A DNA stretch of 64,000 nt from Glandiceps talaboti (Eukaryota > Hemichordata > Enteropneusta > Spengelidae). The notes beneath the pieces are model-generated. The model saw only the letters and a list, made by a program, of their open reading frames with translations, made no database searches and was not told the DNA's origin. Where the stretch lies: assembly GCF_964340395.1 (NCBI RefSeq), contig NC_135564.1:4238861-4302860 (forward strand), read 5' to 3'. Both the position numbers and the translations under genes were made by a program. Position 1 is the stretch's first letter, and each line of letters opens with the position of its first letter. Positions 1 to 23,853 of the stretch are shown here, in pieces.

Positions 1-402
1 GCATGGGATGTGATGTTTTTAACACAAAACTGTTCAACTGTAGACTAACAATAATAAAGACACAATACACACAGCAGAATTCTTTAGCTAATCACATTAA
101 GCATTGATAAGCATTGCTATTCTTTTACAGTGTAGTAGAACAGACTTCTAATGAAATAATCAAAATGATTTTGATGATGTTTATTTTCCAACCTATAGTG
201 AACATTTAACTTGACTACTTCTATATCCCCTGGTGTGTGGCACCTATAGAAATGTTTCTTTTGCATTTGAAAATGTTCAGTCACGTGAGTGACACGCCAA
301 GGCAATGTCATTTATACTATAATGATTTTCAGTGGAAACGTTTGACATTGACACATGTTGCATGTCAATGATAAATCAGCTAACAGGATGTTCATTGCTT
401 AG
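1..402. other. Probable intron upstream of the first visible SLC1 exon
   Basis: No open frame here matches the SLC1 family or anything else I recognise. Because the 403-4847 gene must continue leftwards, this stretch is probably intron. An acceptor (ttcattgcttag) ends at 402. Confidence 0.4.
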
Positions 403-4847
<4,445 letters not shown>

Positions 4848-4879
4848 GAAGACACAATGTGCAATGCTGACTGCGGATG

Positions 4880-4885
4880 AATAAA
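4880..4885 (+). terminator. Polyadenylation signal of the SLC1-like gene
   Basis: A canonical AATAAA lies 33 bases after the TAA stop at 4845-4847. It is the first such hexamer downstream, so the 3' UTR may be very short; a longer alternative end cannot be excluded. Confidence 0.5.
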
Positions 4886-7800
4886 ATCTGATGTAATAAG
4901 TTAGTTTAGATTTGATCTGATTAACCCTTTCATGACTGGAGACGAGTTTTAAATAATTTTGGGACCCAATTTATATGACTATTTTCATAGTTATAATAAT
5001 ATTACTTCATTACGAAGTAACATTTCTTTAATTCCAGTCTAAAATGAAGCTGATATATGCCAAAAACTTACATAAAAACAAGAATTTTGTTCAAATAATT
5101 TTGGCGGCAAAGTTTTCAGTACTGAATGGGTTAATGTATCCTGTTTTAATCAACCATTACACTACATTTGTACAATAGACACCAATTCAATTGAAACACG
5201 TCCTCATCTCACTCAACAAAGATCTTATGGCTACATTTAATCGTCTGGCTTGACAGAACATTTCATAATGCTACATCTCATTGTCTTTCATGACCAAAAT
5301 TGAAATTCAGTGTTACATTTTAATCAATTGACTTGCCTGAAGAACAATACTTTGTTACAATGTATATAATATACTCAGATTTGTTGACAATCTGTTAAGA
5401 TAATTGTAGCTCATACATAGAAAATGTAGCAATGTTGGTAAGATTACTCTGAGCTAGACAGTAAAATGTAACATTGTATCAATGTTAGTGAGATATACTT
5501 TGAATCAGACACTGACACAGTAAAATGTAACATTGTATCAATATTAGTGGGATTTTTATGACGAAACAATGAAATGTAACTGTGTAGCAATGTTAGTAAC
5601 ATTTACTTTGAGCCAGACATTTTGTTTTAAGCCTACTGGCTTCCACTGTGTCTGACACCGATGAGTGATCCTCAGGACATTTGTAGCAACAACCAAGACC
5701 AAAACTAGTACTACAAATGATAATTCAAGTAAACTTAAAGGTAGTGAGATTGAATTGGACAGAATCATAACTAACCTACACCTCAGATTTTAATAAGATT
5801 AGGACAATGGATGAGTGGATGATCTTGAAACCTTCAACTGTGGATTATTGTATAATATTTCAAATATGTTCACCTTTATACCAACAATAGCATTTAATGA
5901 TATACATGTAGTGATAATTACTATATTTAGTACCGCTAATGTTACATGTCATTTCCTATCAATTTTTCAAAATGTTTCAAAAGTTGACAATATGATAGCT
6001 TTGTTTGACCTGAATGTAATTATTTTTACTGAATCATAATTCTATTGCATTATGTGTATTTGTCCTGGCTGAGAAATATTTGAACAGAATTTTACACTAA
6101 TCTATTTGCGATGATGTAATGGTTACCATGGAAACCACAGTGCTACATCCATAGCTTTAATAGGAAATGATGTAATAGTTGCCATGGAAACCAAGGTGCT
6201 CTATCCATAGCTTAATAGGAGTAATAATGGTTAGTCAATCCAGTTGTGTAAATGGGCACCTGTAGGACACAAAAATTGTTACGTAAACAATATATATTCA
6301 GGGTGCTTATTGGCAGTACAGAATAAATGCTTTCCATGGGAGTTGAGGATTGAGGAGATACGATCAGTTGTATGATCGGTGGCAGGTAATTGTACAGTGC
6401 TTTGAACACTATAAAAATATGCACTATTGTCACAAATGAATACTTGGCTGAATACTACATAATTTAGATACTAAAAACATATTTTTGTTGTATACCATAG
6501 ATAGTTTGTAAGGTATACCATGTGTAAGGTATACCATGACGGGGCGCCCTCACACAAGGGTCAACCCCTTCCATAGCAGTCCACTGAGGGCAAAGCGACC
6601 ACAGAATGATCAATATTTTTCAGGGATCAAATTGTAACAATGGGACCATAAATTCAAACAATTAATTTTATTTTTTCCATATCTACTTCTGATCACTTAT
6701 ATCCTGCCATCATATATTTTCTATCATCAGGCTCTTGTACATAAGAGCAGTGGTGCTAGTTTTAAGAAGAGGAAAATATGTGGCTGAAATTTGACCAAAA
6801 TGTGAAATATCAGTACTGTGTGCAGTGTAATGTAATGTAATATTCGTTCACATCTTGCCTTATATGGTAGTAACATTGCCATGTAATATTATAATTAACA
6901 TAATTCCTTATATGGTAAGAGCCACCTCAGATGATGTTTTGAGTTTTGCATATCATTACAAGTGGTGCAATAATGAGGATTTAATAATCCACAATCAACT
7001 CTCTATAAAGGTGCTCAACTTTTTACTGAAAGGTTCAGTATAAGTCATGGCCTTGTTTGAATATTTAAAAAAAAGATCGGATTTTATTGCAATAACTGAT
7101 GTAAGCATTAATATATTGCATGATTTTGTTCGCAAATAAATAATAGGGAGGGTCTGTGTATTGCAAGATCAATAGAGGGAGTGCTCTGTAATGATCAACA
7201 GAGGGGGTCCATATATTGATCAATGGACAATAGAGGGGGTCTATGTATTGAACAACATAGGGGGCCTATGTATTGATCAACAGAGGGGGTCCATATATTG
7301 ATCATTGGACAATAGAGGGGTGGTGTATAATGATCAATCGAAATAGAGAGATTTATTGGACTGCAGACATGTCTTGACTTTTGTAATAATATATCTTGGA
7401 ATGCGAATACTATTTTTAGTTGATAAAATAGAAGTAAACATATTAAGTTTTCCAAACTATGTGCCCGAGTTGAACTCACTTGAAATAGTGAAGTCAAGGT
7501 TTTATCTGTTGAGCAATCTGCAAGATGGGTATGGCGCCCTCAACGATGTATTGTGTAAAGAATTCATTTAGCCTTAATGTGTTTGTTATATTGCATTCAG
7601 ATTTACTGTAATATTATAGTGGTATATTTGTACACAATATGTAATGAAGAAAATTGAAACAGAGAAGCAGTTTTAAGAAATGTGAAAAAAATTACAGACT
7701 AGGGGTCTATGTGTTGATGATATCTGACAGTACCAAGCTAGATTCGTAGAATCTCACTCACAGCTGACACAATTTCTGAGAATTACATATAAGATTTCTG

Positions 7801-8260
7801 AATGTACAAGAGAAACAGTAACTGATTTTCATTTTGACTGAGAGCAGTGAATGCCTAGAAATTATGAAATAGTTCAATATAGTATGTGATTGTCCAATTT
7901 ATATTTATGCTTTCAGACCCTCCCATGTGAGCTAAAAATGACGATGATAGATTTTTATTGCAGTTGGGAATCTGATAACAAATGTATATAAAGTACACCC
8001 ATCATGCTGTCTAAATGCATATAGGAACTAATTTAGTGTTAGGTCAGTCCTTGAAAATCAAGTTATTACAAATGTTTCAAGTAGTCTAAAGCTACACTTG
8101 TCTCATCGTCAATGTAAGGCATATTTCAATTAGTGGAACCAAACATCCAAAGTTAGATGATGTAGAAATGATGTACATCTTTTCACGTTTATTGTGATTA
8201 TGAACATTCATATTGGACACTAGATTTATTACCATCTTGTTTTGGCTACAATAAAGATAT
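4886..8260. other. Intergenic DNA without a recognised gene
   Basis: The open frames here (for example 5815-6039 and 7356-7571) show no family resemblance and no exon-like phase pattern. The stretch 5400-5600 holds loosely repeated GTAACATTGTATCAATGTTAG words. At 7150-7345 there is a degenerate tandem repeat of about 28 bases built on ATAGAGGGGGTCTATGTATTG. The segments 6115-6160 and 6170-6213 share a GGTTACCATGGAAACC-like word followed by CTACATCCATAGCTT. Confidence 0.5.
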
Positions 8261-8264
8261 TAAA

Positions 8265-8555
8265 AATATATTCTATACCAATTTGAAGGTAGTTTGTTAT
8301 TTGTCAAAAACCGTGGTGCTACATCCATAGCTTCAATACTCTACTCTACTCTACTCTATATATACTCTACTCTACTCTATATATACTCTACTCTACTCTA
8401 CTCTACTCTATATATATTCTATACCAATTTGAAGGTAGTTTGTTATTTGTCAAAAACCGTGGTGCTACATCCATAGCTTCAATACTCTACTCTACTCTAT
8501 ATATACTCTACTCTACTCTACTCTATATATACTCTACTCTACTCTACTCTACTGA
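8265..8555. repeat. 148-bp tandem duplication carrying (CTCTA)n arrays
   Basis: The segment starting TATTCTATACCAATTTGAAG at about 8268 recurs at about 8416 with near-perfect identity, including the words CAAAAACCGTGGTGCTACAT. Each copy ends in a CTCTA/TATA pentanucleotide array. Confidence 0.9.
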
Positions 8556-8829
8556 TGGGATGGGATGTGTTTGCCTTGCCTGGGAATTGAACCTTAAGCT
8601 AAGCTTGGGGTTTGAAGGAGCGTACATTATCAACTTCGCCACAAAGAACTTGCAGTTACATACGGATATATTTTCCATTTTGTACTTTTGTTTCTTAGAA
8701 TTGTTGATTGGATATTAGGGAGTTCTCGTACATTTTTCGATATGTATCATAAAATACAGTTACCCGACTCAGTGACTGCACGTCCTTTTTCACTGCTTTC
8801 TTTTTACATATCCGAGAAGAAACAATAAA

Positions 8830-9020
8830 ATCTAGTGTGGCTGTGTGTACATCTGATCGGAACAATTTGGCCATTTAAAAAACAGAAAATATAACTACGT
8901 GAACTAGACACTCACATACAAAAAAAAATATATGTAACAAAATCATATAAAAAATCTACCTACCCCGCCTGTTCTAAAATTGACCTTAATCGGAACCACA
9001 CAAATTTTTTAGCAGGTCAA
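8830..9020. mobile_element. Partial element, family F
   Basis: Words ATCTACCTACCCCGCC, TTCTAAAATTGACCTTAATC and GGAACCACACAAATTTTTT match the right half of the fuller copy at 11862-12240. The left end is poorly defined. Confidence 0.45.
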
Positions 9021-9470
9021 ATAAGTACCATGTTTATTTCAGTCAAATGCATAAAAGATGGCTTTTTGTAATTAGGCTATAAATATAATTGGGTACATGT
9101 ATTAACCATAATAAAGCGCTTATGTCGTTCATAGTTTGTTGATTTAGCTTTAATACAGTGTTAATGAATACTTTGCATAACTAATGATTTGCAGTAATCA
9201 GGCTACATCTTAAGAATGCACGCTTCAAAATTCATATAATTTCGTGCATATGTCAACCATACCAATGCACATATATTCTATTCAGCCTGTTGGCATAGTT
9301 TTTAGATTGAATGAGTAATTTGTATAATTAATTATTTTCGGTAATTAAGCCATGATTACAAGCTTAAAATTTCCGATAATTCGGTACATATATCAACAAT
9401 AACAATGCGCACGTCATATGAAGTTTGTCGACATAGCTTGTACTTTTAATGAGTAATTTGCTTGGTTTTG
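9020..9470. repeat. Degenerate tandem repeat, about 140 bp, three copies
   Basis: Three diverged units can be aligned by the order: AGTAATTAGGCTA-like word, GGTACATRTATYAACC-like word, CAATGCGCA-like word, TTTGTTGRCATAGCTT-like word, AATGAGTAATTTG. They start near 9066, 9190 and 9330. Confidence 0.5.
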
Positions 9471-9500
9471 AATCTGTCACCATGTTAAACTGCATTTGTT

Positions 9501-9614
9501 GTAAGTGTTATATATAAACACCAATCTGATTAAAATCCGATGTAGATTAAAATAGCAATGAACGATTATCCGATATCTACATCGGATTTTAATCAGATTG
9601 ATATAAACACTTAC
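9501..9614. mobile_element. Near-perfect 114-bp palindrome (MITE-like hairpin)
   Basis: The left arm (GTAAGTGTTATATATAAACA, then CCAATCTGATTAAAATCCGA, then TGTAGAT) pairs with the right arm (ATCTACATCGGATTTTAATC, then AGATTGATATAAACACTTAC), leaving a loop of about 25 bases near 9548-9573. The core ATC(C/T)GATTTTAATCAGATT also occurs near 24368 and 26826. Confidence 0.65.
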
Positions 9615-9904
9615 CTTCCAAGACGTAGTAACGGCCTTCCGTCATGCGTTTACGTGTTAACTCTGGTATCAATATCAAGTGAAATGCAGATAAAACACGA
9701 ACTTTATCACACAGCCAAAGTAAAATTAAATCTTTTTTATTTTTTAACTTACATTTCGACATAATTTACATACTTTACGAAGGGTTATAAGTAGAGATGG
9801 TGTATAGAATAGCAATAAAAATAACCATCAAGGAAATGTTAATGTACAGACCTGCATTGTTTTACATCTACTTTGTTAATACAAGATTAATCAGAATTCT
9901 TGAT

Positions 9905-10450
9905 TATATGACAGAACCCCATGACACACGACTGCAAGTGTGGCGTACTTAGGCTAGAGGTCGGGTTTTTATGCTGGTTGGCCATGATACATGTGGGTAA
10001 ACGTGTGTGCAGCTGTACAAACAGTACAGTACAATAAATGCAATCAAATTGATCTTCGGTCCACACCTTAAAATAAAACCAACGACCTAAATTGATCGCA
10101 CTTTCGACCTGTTACTGTACTTCTTATGGATAAAATCGACCACTAATTAACATGTATAATGTCCTCACACATTGGCTAACTCTTCTCAGGATTTGGGAGG
10201 AGCGGGTGAGGGCAGAGCAAGGCGACATATCTTACTGTACACATTTGTTTGGACCTGCACTAGTTGTAACTGGAGTCCTATATTATTTCAATTAGACAAC
10301 CAACAAAATATTACCTGAAAAAGTTGTTAAAATACCAATAATTAGACATCGAATATGTGAATTAGTGATTGATTTTATCCGTAAGTAGTACAGCAACAGG
10401 TTAAACTTGTGACCGATTTAGGCTGCTGGTTTTAAGGTGACTGGACTCAA
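9905..10450. repeat. Decayed dispersed-repeat DNA
   Basis: A fragment at about 9912-9975 (GAACCCCATG, then GCAAGTGTGGCGTAC) matches the family D terminus. The stretch 10080-10440 shares words such as CACTAATTAACATGTATAAT, AATACCAATAATTAGACAT and GACCTGCACTAGTTG with 27220-27530, partly as inverted arms. No gene is seen. Confidence 0.4.
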
Positions 10451-10604
10451 ATCGATTTGACTGCATTTTATAAAGTGTACTATACTATGTGTACTGCTAC
10501 ATACATATGTTTACCCACAGGTGATTCAGTACTTTCAGGGTGTACAATATTAGCAGGAAGTTGTTATATAATTACAAGAATAATAAAGAAGATTTTTAGA
10601 GTGC

Positions 10605-10853
10605 CTAATCTCTGCAAGCAGAGCTCAAATAAATGGAACGAAAATTACTGTATGGTAGGGGAAAAACGTGAGAAAAGCAGAAGGATGTACGAGACTTGGG
10701 GTGGAGGAGACCAAAAGAAAGATTGTTCCATGATGAAGGGCCAATGTCAGAGAAAGATCTCTCGCCAAAAGTCTTTGTAGATACCCTTGGAATACGACGA
10801 AGATGAGAATCACAGGAGGAGCTGAGTTGTTTGTGGGGTATATCAGTGAACAA
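10605..10853 (-). pseudogene. C-terminal relic of a non-LTR retrotransposon reverse transcriptase
   Basis: The minus-strand translation contains LRRIPRVSTKTFGERSFS followed by GPSSWNNL. This closely follows the conserved C-terminal signature of CR1/RTE-like LINE polymerases (RIPR, then KTYGERSFS, then GPxxWN). Only the tail of the protein remains and no catalytic domain is present. I read this as a 5'-truncated dead copy. Confidence 0.5.
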
Positions 10854-11861
10854 TATCTAACAACAGATTTTCAAAAATCATTCAAAGGTACGATTTCATT
10901 AGAATCTACCAACAATATATATTTGCCCATGTATGAACGTTAACACATTAATGAGAAATGAGGCAGATCAAATACTTAGTTTACATATATATGCACTATA
11001 TGAAAAATATGTTATGTATACACACACACACACATCACATCACAACATCTTATGGAAGTATCATCACCTTGTTACGTGTACTTAAAAATGAGTAGAATTT
11101 ATGGTGGAGGGGAGGGGGGGGGGGGTAGGGGCTGATAAAATGGAAGGGGAGCCTTCCGAATTCTGATAGGTCTAATGAGGATAGGTGCCTTGAAATGTTT
11201 TGATTTGTGGCTATCTGCAGAACCAAATCAATGGAGGCAGATAACTGTAAAGTTATGCATCAAAATCAATGTGTACGTGTGGCATTGACGGGGTGGGGAT
11301 GGGGGTGGGGGATATGCAAATTCTAGAGTGGAGTTCATTTCGGTGACTTCGAGATTTTTTAGAGCACTTTTAAAACAAAAACATTTTCTCCTCGTCTCCC
11401 CCCCCCCCATAAATTCTGCTCTTGTCACTAAGTTCACCAGATAATTGAACACTTGCCAATACAGAACCGAACCATACACATTCCCATACACAAATAATAA
11501 ATGGCTGAATTTTCAGATGTCATTCTTACAGTGGGGGTTAATACACATTTGCAAGAACAACTTTTGGTTCATGATTTCTCATTCAGATAGACAGAGTGAA
11601 GAAAGTTCTTAAGATTCGAATCCATGGATAACATCTAAACTAACGTAGCGTACCATGATACTATGAATATCAACAGGTCACAAGGTCATGGCTGTGTGTG
11701 TAAAAGTAGGAGAAAGTTTTCATTTTATATATTTCTCCATAATTGCACATGACATGAGTGAACTACAATCACAAAGCCACAATAAACAAAACAAAGATGT
11801 ATTCTTTTCCTACACTGTTATCACAGCACCTTATAGACCAAACGACTTTCGCATTCAAATT

Positions 11862-12240
11862 AAGCCTAAAAAAAAAATTGTGTGGTTCCGGTTACCCAAC
11901 CCAACCTAGTTTTTCACTGCCAACCCAAAACTTTTTTTTACATGTTTGAGAAAAAAATAATAAAACTGCAGAAATGGTGTGAAGTCTTGCGAGAAATAGT
12001 GGATCCGGAGACTGACATAAACTTAAAAAGACAATATAAAACTGTTCTTCCAATCTGTAATGGCTGTATATCTGATGAGCAGAAACCAATAACACTGAGG
12101 CCATATGGAAAACAACGGAAAACATAACTACCTGATCTACCTGAACTAGACTCCCACATGTAAAAAAAAAATCTACCTACCCCACCCCATTCTAAAATTG
12201 AGCGTAATCAGAACCACACAATTTGTTTTTTGAGGCCTTA
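11862..12240. mobile_element. Inverted-repeat element, family F
   Basis: The left terminus TTAAGCCTAAAAAAAAAATT with GTGTGGTTCCGGTTA is mirrored by TAATCAGAACCACACAATTT with GAGGCCTTAA on the right, a terminal inverted repeat of about 35 bases. The interior has short open frames (11882-12127) but nothing recognisable. About 290 bases separate its right end from the TMBIM stop codon. Confidence 0.55.
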
Positions 12241-12242
12241 AT

Positions 12243-12480
12243 ATTAATAATAATTTAGGAGATTTGTAAGGCGCTCAGTCTCTGCACAGTTCACAGTGCT
12301 TTAGTGGATAAATGTACAGTATGGTAAAGGAAACAAGTGGATTCACAGATACTGGATAGTAAACAATTGGAGAAGACTGAGACTATTGTTCACAGAGATA
12401 ATAGGTCTTCCAGAGAGTGACGGAAGGATGTTAGAGATACTTGGAGTGGCGGATATCGAAAGAAATATTCCACGACCTTG
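12243..12480. mobile_element. Retroelement 3'-end relic
   Basis: On the minus strand this ends in GCGCCTTACAAATC followed by an AATTATTATTAATATT tail, the style of many invertebrate LINE and SINE 3' ends. It shares scattered words with 10560-10740. It lies just downstream of, or within, the TMBIM 3' UTR. Confidence 0.35.
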
Positions 12481-12530
12481 ATGATCAAAACCTTTAATTC
12501 AATGTTAGATGCAGTGTGTAAAGTTGGTAT

Positions 12531-21107
<8,577 letters not shown>

Positions 21108-21130
21108 GGTGAAATGTCTGTCACACTTCA

Positions 21131-22004
21131 ACTGTATTAAATCAAATAAAAATAAACACTAGCTAGATTTCCACTAATCAGGTATTCATTTTAATTAAAG
21201 GGAGTGAAGTAGACTGAACGAGTTCTTTGAAAGGTAATGGTGTGTACACATATATCGGTGATAAAGTCTAGAGGCTATATGTGGCTTCGAATCTCTTCTC
21301 ACTAGCTAGTCTGGAAACTATCCAAAGCTATGCATCTCTTCTCACGTCTAACTCAGTGAGGAGCTCAGATGAAAATTCACATTGAAATGAAGCTACCCAC
21401 ACACTGTGAAAGAATTCTGCCCAATAAATTTATTAAGGAAGAGAGTTCTTGAGATTCGAACAATTACATCAGTACTAGTCCTGCTTGCAGACGGTGCACA
21501 GGTCTATATTACTGGCATGAAGGCTATATTGTATGTGCTGCCTGAGTACATTACTATAATAGTACACGACTACACTGTACCTGTAAAAGAGGTGGTCTGT
21601 GGAAGGTACATGTATATTTGGCAAGGCAAGAACATCACTAGCTCAGGCTTAGTCTGTTGTTAAAACATGTCCACCGTCTTTATCTGACAATATCATAGAC
21701 ATAGTCATTATCACTGCACAGCTGATGTGTTGAGCTGATATGAATATATGATGTGATATGATACATTAGAATAGATAGACGTCATTCACGTACAAAAGAG
21801 TCTCGTCTCTACGTTTTGTTACCGGCACATAATGTAAAGACGATTGAATGCCTTTCTCAACTTTAATACACACTGCAGTAATCGTACCAAGGACTACAAT
21901 ATATTGTTGATTTGATGTATTGTACTTACCAAATGACCAGCGATGGTGGGCTGCGGGAGCAGTCAGTGTTGATGTACGAGATTGCTTAGACGGAAGTGAC
22001 GTCA
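21131..22004 (-). promoter_or_regulatory. TMBIM 5' noncoding exon and promoter with ETS/CRE motif
   Basis: An acceptor (TTTAATACAG, minus strand) sits just upstream of the coding exon at 21131, so a noncoding first exon is needed. A good donor (CATTTGGTAAGTAC) ends an exon at 21930. Just upstream, at 21991-22004, CGGAAGTGACGTCA joins an ETS core (CGGAAG) to a perfect CRE palindrome (TGACGTCA), a combination typical of housekeeping promoters. The transcription start is probably between 21940 and 21990. Confidence 0.5.
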
Positions 22005-23570
22005 GGAAAAAAAATACAAATATATGATTTAAAGTGTTTTGAGGGTTCTCAAGATATATGCAAATGAATAGCAAACACGACTGTAGATATTTTGCTTTTT
22101 TATACAAATACTGTCCTTCAGGGTTTTTTTCAAAGAAGGCTCGGCTGAGGGTGTACTCAACAAACGTGACCTACTTCTGAACAGCACTCCAAGTGGCCAA
22201 ACTATATAATCTTTTGTCTTTTTGATGTGGCTTTGCTATTAGTGCTTTGGGGTTCTACTTCCATGTTTGAAGTAAGCCATAACAGTAATCAAGACTGCAA
22301 CATTTTGCTTAGAAAAATGAATGAACTTTTGATTTCATATGTACAAACTTATCTCCCACAGATCCGAGTGGGGGGCTGTCATGTATGCGCCAATTTTGAT
22401 ACAATAAACTCTGATAAGACTGTTCACAGTAGGAAAAAGGTGGTCAGAGGAAATGATAATTTTATAGTAATATTTTTAATTTTTATTTGAAATATAGAGA
22501 AAATAATATTAGAAATCTGGAAATCATGAAAAAATTACTTATTCCTCCTGGACGCTGTGTCATAACGTATAGTAAAATATCATCTGCCTTGCGGAACTCA
22601 TCACTGTGAGATCACATATGTTGATATTTGAAACACTCATGTAATTTCTGGCAAAGCACATCAAAATACAATGAAGACAAAGCAAATATAACAATTTAGA
22701 CTAGCTTCTCAAAAGCATCATTGTCAACCACACCCTTTTTCAGGCACCATTTAAGATGCACCGCCGTCACAGAAGAATAACAGCTCTGGTTTGTGAGAAT
22801 GCTCAAAGCTGCTAATGTAATATATGTCTGCCAGTGTCTGAAATAAGGGAAACATAAATGGCTTTATAATCATATGGTAACATTCCATGGGCAGAACTCT
22901 AGGGATGTGACATCCTGGTATTATGGGGTGAAATTATTAGACGCCGGTGTCATGGCAACATGCCGGTAACACGACAATCTGTTTTAACCAAAGGTCTTCC
23001 AAGTGTTACAGATCTTCATGCGAATGCAGAGCTGCTTAAAATGTATCTCCATAGTTACATCAAACTAACCTGTCAAGAAATCATTGTTGAGTACACAGCT
23101 CTCAACCATAGTGTCAAATGCTTTAATGCTTTTTTCAAATCGAGTCCAAAGCTGGAAATACTAAGAGTTGCATCAGTGGCTATTCCAATGATTTGAATGC
23201 AATTTAATTGCATCTGGGTTTTTTATTTTGTTTTTGTTTGTTTGCTTTTTGTTATGGTAGTGAATATCAGTTACTTTATGAAGTGAACAATTGTCTCTGA
23301 TGTTACCTCTTGTTACGAATGCACTCTGGCTTTCATGATTGATTAAAGATAGAACTCTTTCCATGCATTCTGAAATACTTTTAGTCACTCAGAATTTAGC
23401 AGTGAGACTGGTTGCAAATGTATAATATGTAAAAGTTCTTGTTAGAGTGATATTAATGTTTGCTTTTGAGTTGTTGTCATTTCCCAACTATGGAATTCAG
23501 AAATATAACTTATTGTAATATTATTTAATTTTAGGAAACGGATCTGATAGTATTCTTTGTCAATAATAAT
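22005..23570. other. Stretch between the AP5Z1 3' end and TMBIM promoter
   Basis: No gene is assigned with confidence. Several minus-strand segments look exon-like (23369-23307, 23151-23070, 22837-22696) because they are open between plausible acceptors and donors, but their codon phases do not join to each other. The best of them is listed separately. Confidence 0.4.
22696..22837 (-). CDS. Possible orphan or alternative terminal exon
   Basis: After a good acceptor (CCTTATTTCAG) the minus strand is open for 46 codons, reading HWQTYITLAALSILTNQSCY and later VHLKWCLKKG before TAA at 22698-22696. Entry phase is 2, which would fit splicing from the AP5Z1 exon ending at 24434 as an alternative last exon, though the standard last exon (23980-23854) matches vertebrate AP5Z1. 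I do not recognise the peptide. It could be chance. Confidence 0.22.
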
Positions 23571-23776
23571 CTTTATTTATACTGGATAGTTCTTTAAGCA
23601 TATAAACATTTATCTCCCAAGAAGTCCAGTGAGGGCCATCCGTCATGGGTTCAGTGTTAATCTACACTTACTTTTCTGTGCTGAGCAACTATTTTTGTAT
23701 CAATTGTTATTTATGTTCATAAGCGAAAATACAGTTCATTTATATCGCAAGAATTTCTTGTAAATTTAGTCCAGTG

Positions 23777-23782
23777 TTTATT
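23777..23782 (-). terminator. Candidate AP5Z1 polyadenylation signal
   Basis: AATAAA on the minus strand lies 72 bases after the AP5Z1 stop. A second candidate is at 23572-23577. Confidence 0.35.
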
Positions 23783-23853
23783 GTTCTGACTGTCCCTACG
23801 ACTGGCAGTAACACCATGGGTATTGATGTGTTGTTATCAATTGTCACTAAAGT

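Noticed and set aside
22960-23196. Plus-strand frame of 78 codons
   Set aside because: It shows no family resemblance or splice context and overlaps an equally open minus-strand segment, so neither is supported.
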